Of a stretch of DNA of 6,958 bases, positions 1 to 5,945 are shown one piece after another. The notes under the pieces are model-generated. The model searched no databases. It was not told where the DNA came from and saw only the letters and a program-made list of their open reading frames with translations. The stretch spans positions 1-6,958 of the forward strand of contig JASBTC010000041.1 in NCBI GenBank assembly GCA_030148625.1, in the 5' to 3' direction. Numbering within the stretch: the first letter of the stretch is position 1; each line of letters starts with the position of its first letter. Position numbers and translations under genes: made by a program. This stretch comes from Sphingobium sp. (lineage in GTDB: Bacteria > Pseudomonadota > Alphaproteobacteria > Sphingomonadales > Sphingomonadaceae).

Positions 1-174
1 GGCCCGCTTTAAGGGCGGATCGGCGCGTGGGCAAGGCTTGCACTAGACAAATGCGTGAGCGCCGTTCATCGGCTTTCCTCAGTTCCTTCTTCTTCCGGGG
101 AGACGTCGGGCAACGAACCGGCGGCGGAAGGGCGGGAGCGACGTGCAGCAATAACCACAAGGGAAACGAGGCGG
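1..174. other. Leader region upstream of tpiA, possible divergent promoter
   Basis: No gene is supported here. On the minus strand a TTGCCC (34 to 29) and a TAAAGC (11 to 6) are 17 bases apart, a weak sigma70-like pair that would drive a gene leaving the window to the left. On the plus strand TTGCAC at 38-43 resembles a -35 box, but no convincing -10 box follows at the right distance. The two -35-like boxes share a small palindrome, GCAAG-G-CTTGC at 31-41. A divergent promoter pair is therefore possible but unproven. The region just before tpiA carries AAGGG at 159-163 and GAGG at 168-171, either of which could serve as its ribosome binding site. Confidence 0.25.
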
Positions 175-936
175 ATGAACAGGCGAAAGCTGGTTGTCGG
201 CAACTGGAAGATGAACGGGATGCGCGCGCATCTGAGCGAAGTGGAGGCGATCGGCCGCGTGGCGGCGGCGCATCCGGCGGTGGAAGTGGGCCTGTGCCTG
301 CCCGCGACGCTGATCATGGCGGGATCGGAACGGCGCGGCGCGGCCTTCGTCGGCGCGCAGAACTGCCATATGGACATGAGCGGCGCCTATACCGGATCGC
401 TGTCGGCGGAAATGCTGGCCGAAGCGGGCGCCACCTGGGTCATCACCGGCCATAGCGAACGGCGCGAGGCGCGCGGCGAAACCAATGCCGACATCGCCGC
501 CAAGTCGGTCGCCGCGCACAAGGCGGGGATCAACGTCATCCTCTGCGTCGGCGAGACGATCGACATACGCGATGCGGGCAAGGCGGAAGACGTCGTGTCG
601 GCGCAGTTGCTCGCGTCGCTGCCCGAAGGCGCGTCGGCCGACTGGCTGGCGGTCGCCTATGAACCCATCTGGGCGATCGGCACCGGCCGCATCCCGACGA
701 TGGAGGCGGTCGCCTCCATGCACGCCGCCCTGCGCGCCGCGCTGGCGAGCCGGATCGGCGAGGAAGCGGACAAGGTGCGAATCCTCTATGGCGGGTCGAT
801 GAACGGCGACAATGCGGCCGATTTGATGGCGATCGGCGATGTCGACGGCGGCCTGGTCGGCGGCGCCAGCCTGACCGCGGCCAAGTTCGCCCCGATCATC
901 GAGGCGGCCGACCAGCGCATGGCGGCTGCGGCCTGA
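175..936 (+). CDS. tpiA: Triosephosphate isomerase
   Basis: This cytoplasmic enzyme interconverts dihydroxyacetone phosphate and glyceraldehyde 3-phosphate in glycolysis and gluconeogenesis. The 253-residue product is the usual family length, a single TIM barrel. Seen motifs are GNWKMNG near the N-terminus with substrate-binding N10 and K12, TGHSERR with the electrophilic H93, AYEPIWAIGTG with catalytic base E163 followed by the mobile loop 6, and phosphate-gripping YGGS (205-208) and GLVGG (226-230). All key residues are present, so the enzyme should be active. The start is set at the ATG before NRRKLVVGNWK because this matches the family N-terminus. An in-frame GTG at 55 would add 40 low-complexity residues and is rejected. 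secG and pyrG follow on the same strand, but the 191-base gap with a large inverted repeat suggests that secG is at least partly transcribed on its own. Confidence 0.97.
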   Translation: MNRRKLVVGNWKMNGMRAHLSEVEAIGRVAAAHPAVEVGLCLPATLIMAGSERRGAAFVGAQNCHMDMSGAYTGSLSAEMLAEAGATWVITGHSERREARGETNADIAAKSVAAHKAGINVILCVGETIDIRDAGKAEDVVSAQLLASLPEGASADWLAVAYEPIWAIGTGRIPTMEAVASMHAALRAALASRIGEEADKVRILYGGSMNGDNAADLMAIGDVDGGLVGGASLTAAKFAPIIEAADQRMAAAA

Positions 937-951
937 CATAAAGCGCAACTT

Positions 952-1025
952 CCGTTTGCTTCGAGCGAAGTCGAGAAGCGACGAGCGCTGTGGCGGCGTT
1001 TCTCGACTTCGCTCGAAACGAACGG
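952..1025. repeat. REPIN-like paired inverted repeat, copy 1
   Basis: Two 29-base arms (952-980 and 997-1025) are reverse complements with 3 mismatches. They contain a perfect 18-base core, TTCGAGCGAAGTCGAGAA, at 960-977 and its complement at 1000-1017, with a 16-base spacer. The element starts 15 bases after the tpiA stop. As RNA it would form a long stable hairpin that could protect the tpiA 3' end or separate it from secG. It has no T-tract and so is not a canonical intrinsic terminator. It resembles the other two copies in this window (4481-4547 and 5699-5802), all with arms starting CCGT at the outer edge. Confidence 0.8.
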
Positions 1026-1061
1026 AGATGTGTCCGTGATGAGGCAGCCGTCCCTCACAGG

Positions 1062-1090
1062 TTGCCCCCGCGCCCCATCGTCGCTATGTG
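1062..1090 (+). promoter_or_regulatory. Possible secG promoter
   Basis: TTGCCC at 1062-1067 and TATGTG at 1085-1090 are separated by 17 bases. Transcription would begin near 1097, about 30 bases before the secG ATG. The -35 box matches the sigma70 consensus at 4 of 6 bases, the -10 box only at its first 3. The position in the tpiA-secG gap is sensible, but matches of this quality are expected by chance. Confidence 0.3.
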
Positions 1091-1127
1091 CGCGCCAACG
1101 CACTCCTTCACCGGACAGAAACTCGCA

Positions 1128-1514
1128 ATGTTCACCTTCCTCCTCGTCGTGCAGGCGATCGTCGCCGCCCTGCTGGTCACTGTCATCCTGATGCAGAAGT
1201 CGGAAGGCGGCGGTCTGGGCGTGGGCGGCAGCCCGGCGGGGTTGATGTCGGCGCGCGGCGCGGCGGATTTCCTGACCCGCTCGACCACGGTCCTCGCCAG
1301 CATCTTCGTGTTGCTGTCGATCGTCATGGCGGTCATCGCCTCGGTGCGCCATGCGCCCAGCGACATCGACACCTCGCTGGTGAAGCAGGCGCCTGCCACG
1401 CAGAACGCTCCGGCGATCCCGAACGCCGATCCGCTGGCGGGTGCGGCCGGCAATGCTGCCTCGGCAACGACCCCGGCCCCGGCGTCCAATGGCGCGGTTC
1501 CGCTCGCCAACTAA
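1128..1514 (+). CDS. secG: Preprotein translocase subunit SecG
   Basis: SecG is the small accessory membrane subunit of the SecYEG translocon and helps SecA-driven export. The 128-residue product shows the family layout: transmembrane helix 1 at about residues 3-22, the conserved cytoplasmic loop QKSEGGGLG (23-31) followed by a Gly/Ser-rich stretch, and transmembrane helix 2 at about 53-72. Residues 77-128 form an Ala/Pro/Asn-rich low-complexity tail, a common alphaproteobacterial extension that is poorly conserved and probably disordered. The ATG start is chosen because MFTFLLVVQ begins the first helix directly. In-frame upstream starts would add a hydrophilic leader read through the inverted repeat. 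The ribosome binding site is weak (GGACAG at about 1113-1118). Its place between tpiA and pyrG fits the gene order I recall for sphingomonads. Confidence 0.93.
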   Translation: MFTFLLVVQAIVAALLVTVILMQKSEGGGLGVGGSPAGLMSARGAADFLTRSTTVLASIFVLLSIVMAVIASVRHAPSDIDTSLVKQAPATQNAPAIPNADPLAGAAGNAASATTPAPASNGAVPLAN

Positions 1515-1523
1515 ACAATTCAC

Positions 1524-1567
1524 CGATCTTTCGATCTTTTTTTAAGCGCGCGTGGATTCGCGCGCTT
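1524..1567 (+). terminator. T-tract and hairpin between secG and pyrG, weak terminator or attenuator
   Basis: The gap begins with a perfect tandem of CGATCTTT (1524-1531 and 1532-1539) that runs into a T7 tract (1537-1543). Immediately after it lies a perfect 9-bp hairpin, AAGCGCGCG (1544-1552), loop TGGATT, CGCGCGCTT (1559-1567). The T-tract is on the 5' side of the stem, the reverse of a standard intrinsic terminator. Downstream there is only a loose T-rich stretch (CCCTTTGTTGTTCC). It could be a weak terminator for secG, an attenuating structure in the pyrG leader, or a pause site. The structure is plain in the sequence; the function is not. Confidence 0.4.
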
Positions 1568-1604
1568 GCCCTTTGTTGTTCCGAAAGGCTAAGCCTCCAC
1601 TCCC

Positions 1605-3236
1605 ATGGCGCGGTATATTTTCATCACCGGCGGCGTGGTCTCCTCGCTTGGCAAGGGCCTGATGGCCGCTTCGCTTGCAGCATTGTTGCAGGCGCGAGGT
1701 TTCCGTGTTCGCATTCGGAAATTCGATCCCTATCTCAACGTCGATCCGGGCACGATGAGTCCGTATCAGCATGGCGAAGTCTATGTGACCGACGATGGGG
1801 CGGAAACCGACCTCGACCTTGGCCATTATGAGCGCTTCACTGGGGTTTCGGCGCGCCAGTCGGACAATGTGACGCAGGGCCGCGTCTATCAGACGATCAT
1901 CCAGCGCGAACGGCGCGGCGACTATTTGGGCGCGACGGTGCAGGTGATCCCGCACGTCACCGACGAGATCAAGGCGTTCGCGCTCGCCGACACCGACGAT
2001 CTCGACTTCGTGCTCTGCGAAATCGGCGGCACGGTGGGCGACATCGAATCGCTGCCCTTCATGGAGGCGATTCGCCAGCTGCATAATGATCTGGATCGCG
2101 GCCAGTCGATCTTCGTCCATGTGACGCTGGTGCCCTATATCGCGGCGGCGGGCGAGCTGAAGACCAAGCCGACCCAGCATAGCGTGCGCGAACTGACCTC
2201 GCTCGGCATCCAGCCCGACATTCTCCTTTGCCGCTGCGAACATCCGCTGCCTGAGGGCGAGCGCAAGAAGATCGCGCTTTTCTGCAACGTCCGGCCCGAA
2301 GCGGTCATCCCTGCGCTCGACGCCAGCAGCATCTATGCCGTCCCCCAGCAATATCATGCGGAAGGGCTGGACGAGGAAGTGCTGCGCGCCTTCGGTATCA
2401 GTGATGCGCCCGCGCCCAGCATGGCGCGCTGGGACGACATCATGGATCGCCAGCTCAACCCCGAAGGCGAAGTGACGATCGGCGTGGTCGGCAAATATGT
2501 CGGCCTGCTCGACGCCTACAAGTCGCTGCACGAAGCGCTGCATCATGGCGGCCTCGCCAACCGGGTGAAGGTCAACATCAAGTGGATCGACGCCGAATTG
2601 TTCGAGAAGGGCGAGGATCTCGCCGTCAGCCTCGAACCGATGCACGGCATTCTCGTCCCCGGCGGCTTCGGCGTGCGCGGGTCGGAGGGCAAGATCGCCT
2701 CGGTCCGGTTCGCGCGTGAACGCGACGTGCCGTTCTTCGGCATTTGCCTGGGAATGCAGATGGCCTGTATCGAGGGCGCGCGGAACACGGCGGGCATCGC
2801 CGACGCCTCCACCACCGAATTTGGCGAAACGTCCGAGCCGGTCGTCGGCCTCATCACCGAATGGATGAGCAAGGAAGGGCTTCAGCAGCGCACCGCCGAA
2901 ACCGATCTGGGCGGCACGATGCGGCTGGGCGCCTATCCCGCCAGGCTGGACGGCAACAGCGTCGTGTCGGGCATCTATGGCGCGACCGAGATCAGCGAGC
3001 GCCACCGCCATCGCTACGAGGTCAATGCCAGCTATCGCGACCGACTTGAAAAGGGCGGCCTGATCTTCTCGGGCATGTCGCCCGACGGCACGTTGCCGGA
3101 GATCGTCGAGCGGCCGGATCATCCCTGGTTCGTGGGCGTGCAGTTCCACCCGGAACTCAAATCCAAGCCCTTCGACCCGCATCCGCTCTTCGCCAGCTTC
3201 ATCGCGGCGGCGGTCAAGCAGAGCCGGCTGGTATAA
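1605..3236 (+). CDS. pyrG: CTP synthase (glutamine hydrolysing)
   Basis: This enzyme makes CTP from UTP, ATP and glutamine, the last step of pyrimidine nucleotide synthesis, in the cytoplasm. The 543-residue product is full length. The N-terminal synthase domain (about 1-270) has the phosphate-binding [10 protein letters not shown] (9-18) and the conserved [20 protein letters not shown] segment (39-58). The C-terminal class I glutaminase domain (about 290-540) has the oxyanion-hole region PGGFG (352-356), nucleophile C381 in GICLGMQ, and the H515/E517 pair in QFHPE. All catalytic residues are present. The ATG start gives the canonical [11 protein letters not shown]-terminus. The ribosome binding site is poor: AAAGG at 1584-1588 lies 16 bases away, farther than usual. 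It ends just before a strong terminator and converges on the next gene. Product feedback (CTP) is known for the family; no specific regulatory site is proven here. Confidence 0.98.
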   Translation: MARYIFITGGVVSSLGKGLMAASLAALLQARGFRVRIRKFDPYLNVDPGTMSPYQHGEVYVTDDGAETDLDLGHYERFTGVSARQSDNVTQGRVYQTIIQRERRGDYLGATVQVIPHVTDEIKAFALADTDDLDFVLCEIGGTVGDIESLPFMEAIRQLHNDLDRGQSIFVHVTLVPYIAAAGELKTKPTQHSVRELTSLGIQPDILLCRCEHPLPEGERKKIALFCNVRPEAVIPALDASSIYAVPQQYHAEGLDEEVLRAFGISDAPAPSMARWDDIMDRQLNPEGEVTIGVVGKYVGLLDAYKSLHEALHHGGLANRVKVNIKWIDAELFEKGEDLAVSLEPMHGILVPGGFGVRGSEGKIASVRFARERDVPFFGICLGMQMACIEGARNTAGIADASTTEFGETSEPVVGLITEWMSKEGLQQRTAETDLGGTMRLGAYPARLDGNSVVSGIYGATEISERHRHRYEVNASYRDRLEKGGLIFSGMSPDGTLPEIVERPDHPWFVGVQFHPELKSKPFDPHPLFASFIAAAVKQSRLV

Positions 3237-3240
3237 ATGG

Positions 3241-3267
3241 AAACGGGGCCGACAAGGCCCCGTTTTT
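3241..3267. terminator. Intrinsic terminator of pyrG, probably bidirectional
   Basis: A perfect 10-bp stem, AAACGGGGCC (3241-3250) and GGCCCCGTTT (3256-3265), encloses the loop GACAA and runs into TTTTT then CGTTTC on the plus strand. It starts 4 bases after the pyrG stop. The minus-strand gene ends at 3272, just beyond it, so the same hairpin lies right after that stop too. On that strand the trailing sequence is TTTCCATTT, so it can plausibly terminate both convergent genes. Confidence 0.93.
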
Positions 3268-3271
3268 CGTT

Positions 3272-4390
3272 TCAGCCCTCCGTCTTCGGCGTGTCGAACA
3301 GATGCCGGTACTGGCGCGGCTGGCAGCGCAGATATTGCGGAGCGGCCTTCACCGATGCGCCCAGATGGGCGGCCGCGTGCCAGGGCCAGCGCGGGTCGTA
3401 GAGGATGGTGCGCGCGATCGCGATGAGGTCCGCGTCGCCGGTGCCGACGATCGCCTCGGCCTGCTCATAGTCGGTGATCAGGCCCACCGCGATCACCGGC
3501 ATCGCCACCGCCTGCTTCACCGCGCGGGCGAGCGGCACCTGATAGCTGGGACCGACCGGAATATCCTGTCGCGGATCGAGGCCGCCGCTCGACACATGGA
3601 TGGCGCTGCATCCGCGCGCCTCCAGCGCTTGGGCAAATGCGATCGTCTGTTCGACATCCCAGCCGCCCTCGACCCAGTCGGTGCCCGACACGCGCATCGT
3701 CACCGCCTTGCCGGCTGGGAAGGCCGCACGCACGGCCTCGAAAATCTCCAGCGGCAGGCGCATCCGGTTTTCGAGGCTGCCGCCATATTCATCATCGCGC
3801 CGGTTGGAGTGGGGCGAGAGGAACTGGTGCATCAGATAGCCGTGCGCGCCATGGAGCTGCACCGCATCCAGCCCCAGATTGTCGGTCCGCTTCGCCGCCG
3901 CGACGAAGGCGTCGCGCAGCCGCTCGATCCCCGCCCGGTCGAGTTCCATCGGGGCATTGGTGCCGGGTGTGAAGGGCAGGGGAGAAGGGGCGACCGTCTG
4001 CCAGCCATGGACCGCATCGGGCGCAACCTGCGCGCCGCCCTGCCACGGTACTTGCGTCGACGCCTTGCGCCCCGCATGGCCAAGCTGGATCGCGATCGGC
4101 ATATCGCTATGACGCCGCACGCCGTCCAGCACCCGCTTCATCGCCGCCTCGGTGCGGTCGTCCCACAGGCCGACATCGGCATGGCTGATCCGTCCCTCCG
4201 GCAGGACCGCGGTCGCCTCGATCGTCAGCAGCGCGGCACCCGACAGGGCGAGCTGGCCGAGATGGATGAGGTGCCAGTCGGTCATTTCCCCGTCCACGGC
4301 CGAATATTGGCACATGGGGGCGATGACGATGCGATTGTCGAGCCTGATGTCGCCGACATGGAAGGGCTGGAACAGCTTGGGACCGCTCAT
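3272..4390 (-). CDS. NADH:flavin oxidoreductase, Old Yellow Enzyme of YqjM/XenA type
   Basis: This is a predicted FMN-binding, NAD(P)H-dependent ene-reductase of 372 residues, cytoplasmic, with no signal peptide. The family reduces activated C=C bonds in enones, and some members reduce nitro compounds; the natural substrate cannot be read from sequence. Seen features are PMCQYSA near the N-terminus with C27 and Y29 (the flavin-tuning Cys and Tyr typical of the YqjM/XenA subgroup, unlike classical yeast OYE), IQLGHAGRKAS with Q102, the substrate-anion-binding pair H180/H183 in LHGAHGYL followed by Y185, SPHSNRRDDEYGGSLENR (192-209), and a C-terminal QYLR (352-355) aligned by inference with the arginine finger of YqjM. 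GGAG lies 7 bases before the ATG. The gene has its own putative promoter and operator-like palindrome, and 163 bases separate it from the sugar dehydrogenase gene, so it is probably an independent unit. Confidence 0.93.
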   Translation of the reverse strand: MSGPKLFQPFHVGDIRLDNRIVIAPMCQYSAVDGEMTDWHLIHLGQLALSGAALLTIEATAVLPEGRISHADVGLWDDRTEAAMKRVLDGVRRHSDMPIAIQLGHAGRKASTQVPWQGGAQVAPDAVHGWQTVAPSPLPFTPGTNAPMELDRAGIERLRDAFVAAAKRTDNLGLDAVQLHGAHGYLMHQFLSPHSNRRDDEYGGSLENRMRLPLEIFEAVRAAFPAGKAVTMRVSGTDWVEGGWDVEQTIAFAQALEARGCSAIHVSSGGLDPRQDIPVGPSYQVPLARAVKQAVAMPVIAVGLITDYEQAEAIVGTGDADLIAIARTILYDPRWPWHAAAHLGASVKAAPQYLRCQPRQYRHLFDTPKTEG

Positions 4391-4429
4391 GGGGGTACTC
4401 CGATGGAGGAGAGGGAAGGAAGCGGCGCG

Positions 4430-4465
4430 GAGATAGGGGCTGGCAGGCCCGGCTGCCAGTGGCAG
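4430..4465 (-). promoter_or_regulatory. Putative promoter and operator-like palindrome of the Old Yellow Enzyme gene
   Basis: On the minus strand TGGCAG (4458 to 4453) and TATCTC (4435 to 4430) are 17 bases apart, a sigma70-like pair, leaving a leader of about 30 bases before the ATG. A perfect inverted repeat CTGGCAG-N6-CTGCCAG at 4440-4459 covers the -35 box and most of the spacer. A further TGGCAG half-site follows at 4460-4465. A dimeric repressor bound here would block polymerase. The palindrome is certain; its role is inferred. Confidence 0.4.
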
Positions 4466-4480
4466 ATGTGGCTTATGTAT

Positions 4481-4547
4481 CTCCGTCAGCTTCGAGCTCT
4501 GAGCGCCTGCCGCCGACAGGCGGTCGAAGGGCTCGAAGCGAACGGGG
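4481..4547. repeat. REPIN-like paired inverted repeat, copy 2
   Basis: This element has imperfect arms. The perfect parts are GCTTCGAGC (4489-4497) with GCTCGAAGC (4531-4539), and an apical stem CGCCTG (4504-4509) with CAGGCG (4517-4522) around a 7-base loop. The outer ends are CTCCGT on the left and AACGGGG on the right. It lies 6 bases beyond the stop of the minus-strand sugar dehydrogenase gene. No T-tract follows on either strand, so it is not a classical intrinsic terminator. It is related to the copies at 952-1025 and 5699-5802 but has its own paired core. Confidence 0.7.
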
Positions 4548-4553
4548 CTTGGG

Positions 4554-5687
4554 TCAACTCACCGGCGTCAGCTTCAGCATTCGGCCCTGCGATCCTTCGC
4601 GTCCATCCTCCAGCAGCCAGAGCGCGCCGTCCGGGCCTTGCTCGACCTCGCGGATGCGCGCGCCCATGTCCCACTGGTCGGCTTTTTCCGCTTTCTCGCC
4701 GTCCAGCTTGACTCGGATCAGCGCTTGGCTCGACAGGCCGCCGATGAACAGCGATCCCTTCCATTGTGGGAAGAGATCGCCCGAATAATAGAGTAGTCCG
4801 CCCGGCGAGATGACCGGGTTCCATGAAACTTTCGGCGCTTCGAACCCGTCGCCGGGCGCATGGTCGGGAATGTCACGGCCATCATAATGGCTGCCGTTCG
4901 ATACCTTGGGATAGCCATAGTCGAGGCCGGGCTTGATCAGGTTGACCTCGTCGCCGCCCTTCGGCCCCATTTCCTGTTCCCACAACCGTCCGTCCTTGTC
5001 GAAGGCGATGCCGAGCAGGTTGCGATGGCCGTAAGACCAGATGGCGGGGTTGAAGCCCTTCGCCGCCAGCGGATTGCCCGCCGCCGGCGTGCCGTCCGGG
5101 TTGAGGCGCAGCACCTTGCCCAGCGTCGATTTGGGGTCTTGCGCGGGGTCGAACTTCTGCCGCTCGCCATTGGTGAAGAAGAGATATTTGCCGTCGGGCG
5201 AAAAGGCGATGCGGCCCGAATAATGGCCGTTGCCTTCGACATAGGGGCTGGCGCGGAAGATGACCTGCACGCCATCCAGTTTCGTCGTCCCGTCGCTCGC
5301 CTGGTTGAATGCCCCCTTGGCCAGCGCCACGCCCTTCACGCCGTCGCGCTCCTCGGAAAAGCTGAAATAGACGGTCTTGTCCTTCGCGAAGCCGGGGGAG
5401 AGCACCACGTCCATCAGCGCGCCTTGTCCCGCGCTGTCGACCTTGGGAATGCCCGCGACCGGAATCTTGGTGCCGTTCTTCGGATCGAACAGAAACATCT
5501 CGCCCGCCTTCTCCGTCACCAGCGCGCGGCCGTCGGGCAGGAAAGTCATCGCCCAGGGCGAATCGAAGTCGGCTATGGTGGAAGACTTGAACGGCCTTTG
5601 TGTCGGCGCGGCGGTCTGGCTGTTGGCCCCGTCGCCCGAACAGGCGATCAGCAGGAGGGGAAGGGTGAAGGCCAATGAGTGACGCAT
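4554..5687 (-). CDS. PQQ-dependent aldose sugar dehydrogenase-like lipoprotein (GSDH family)
   Basis: This is a predicted soluble-type sugar dehydrogenase of the glucose/sorbosone dehydrogenase family, a six-bladed beta-propeller related to E. coli YliI and soluble PQQ glucose dehydrogenase. Such enzymes oxidise aldoses outside the cytoplasm using PQQ and calcium. The 377-residue product starts with a lipoprotein signal: MRHSLAFTLPLLLIAC, lipobox LIAC with lipidated C16, then Ser at +2, which favours the outer membrane. Seen motifs are GHYSGRIAFSPDG (154-166) with H155 at the expected catalytic His position, SYGHRN (218-223) with cofactor-binding R222, EMGPKGGDEVN (239-249) in the Ca/PQQ region, and REVEQGPDGALWLL (346-359). 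An in-frame upstream start would bury the signal peptide and is rejected. GGAG lies 9 bases before the ATG and overlaps the edge of a repeat. No PQQ synthesis genes are in the window; the true substrate is unknown. Confidence 0.9.
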   Translation of the reverse strand: MRHSLAFTLPLLLIACSGDGANSQTAAPTQRPFKSSTIADFDSPWAMTFLPDGRALVTEKAGEMFLFDPKNGTKIPVAGIPKVDSAGQGALMDVVLSPGFAKDKTVYFSFSEERDGVKGVALAKGAFNQASDGTTKLDGVQVIFRASPYVEGNGHYSGRIAFSPDGKYLFFTNGERQKFDPAQDPKSTLGKVLRLNPDGTPAAGNPLAAKGFNPAIWSYGHRNLLGIAFDKDGRLWEQEMGPKGGDEVNLIKPGLDYGYPKVSNGSHYDGRDIPDHAPGDGFEAPKVSWNPVISPGGLLYYSGDLFPQWKGSLFIGGLSSQALIRVKLDGEKAEKADQWDMGARIREVEQGPDGALWLLEDGREGSQGRMLKLTPVS

Positions 5688-5698
5688 GATCTCTATCT

Positions 5699-5802
5699 CC
5701 GTTCGCCCCGATCTTGTCGAACCGTAGGTCGGCGAAGCCAACGGCTTTTCTTCATTTGTTTTGAAAGAAAGTGATGGGCTTCGACAAGCTCAGCCCCAAC
5801 GG
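5699..5802. repeat. REPIN-like paired inverted repeat with AT-rich centre, copy 3
   Basis: The outer arms are 5699-5724 (starting CCGTTCGCCCC) and 5776-5802 (ending CCCCAACGG), with a perfect core CTTGTCGAA (5713-5721) and TTCGACAAG (5780-5788). Between them are a second small inverted repeat, CCGTAGG (5722-5728) with CCAACGG (5738-5744), and an AT-rich imperfect palindrome, CTTTTCTTCA (5745-5754) with TGAAAGAAAG (5762-5771). The spacer is about 51 bases, much longer than in copies 1 and 2, so this may instead be two single repeat units in opposite orientation. It fills the divergent gap between the sugar dehydrogenase gene and rimP. No convincing promoter for the sugar dehydrogenase was found inside it. 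Confidence 0.7.
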
Positions 5803-5824
5803 AAATGTGTCGGGATTAAATTTG

Positions 5825-5853
5825 TTGCAGATTTTCCGCGCCCCGCCTATATC
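5825..5853 (+). promoter_or_regulatory. Putative sigma70 promoter of the rimP-nusA operon
   Basis: TTGCAG at 5825-5830 and TATATC at 5848-5853 are separated by exactly 17 bases, in a locally AT-rich stretch just beyond the repeat. This is the best promoter-like pair in the window. Transcription would start near 5860, giving a leader of about 86 bases before the rimP ATG. The position at the head of the operon supports it. Confidence 0.55.
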
Positions 5854-5887
5854 GCCCTTGCTTCCTTACATCGTCAAACATGTCGGG

Positions 5888-5909
5888 GTCGCGGGCGGAA
5901 GCTCGCGGC
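5888..5909 (+). promoter_or_regulatory. GNRA-capped hairpin in the rimP leader
   Basis: Bases 5888-5896 pair with 5901-5909 (9 pairs, of which 2 are G-U wobbles) around the tetraloop GGAA, which fits the stable GNRA class. It lies inside the predicted rimP leader RNA and ends 27 bases before the GGAG ribosome binding site. It may stabilise the leader or influence translation. No known riboswitch family is recognised. Confidence 0.4.
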
Positions 5910-5945
5910 ACGGGAAGACGCACATATTTCGTATCTGGAGACTGC

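Noticed and set aside
55..174. N-terminal extension of tpiA from a GTG start
   Set aside because: The 40 added residues are Ser/Arg/Glu-rich and absent from the family; the ATG at 175 gives the canonical N-terminus.
79..948. A 289-codon minus-strand open frame opposite tpiA
   Set aside because: It overlaps a complete triosephosphate isomerase and has shadow composition without motifs.
990..1127. N-terminal extension of secG
   Set aside because: It would translate one arm of the inverted repeat and place a hydrophilic 46-residue leader before the first membrane helix.
1542..3182. A 546-codon open frame on the minus strand opposite pyrG
   Set aside because: It is a shadow of the third-position GC bias of pyrG. 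It has His/Arg/Asp-rich composition, no recognisable domain, and full overlap with a canonical CTP synthase.
4481..4547. Intrinsic terminator for the sugar dehydrogenase gene
   Set aside because: A strong hairpin follows the stop, but there is no T-tract on the minus strand after it; annotated as a repeat instead.
3302..4711. A 469-codon open frame on the plus strand opposite the Old Yellow Enzyme gene
   Set aside because: Its Arg/Gly-rich composition is typical of antisense frames. It runs through the gap and into the next gene, while the minus-strand frame has clear family motifs.
5880..5945. N-terminal extension of rimP from an ATG at 5880
   Set aside because: It has no ribosome binding site and an Arg/Gly-rich composition from the leader hairpin, while the ATG at 5946 has a well-placed GGAG.
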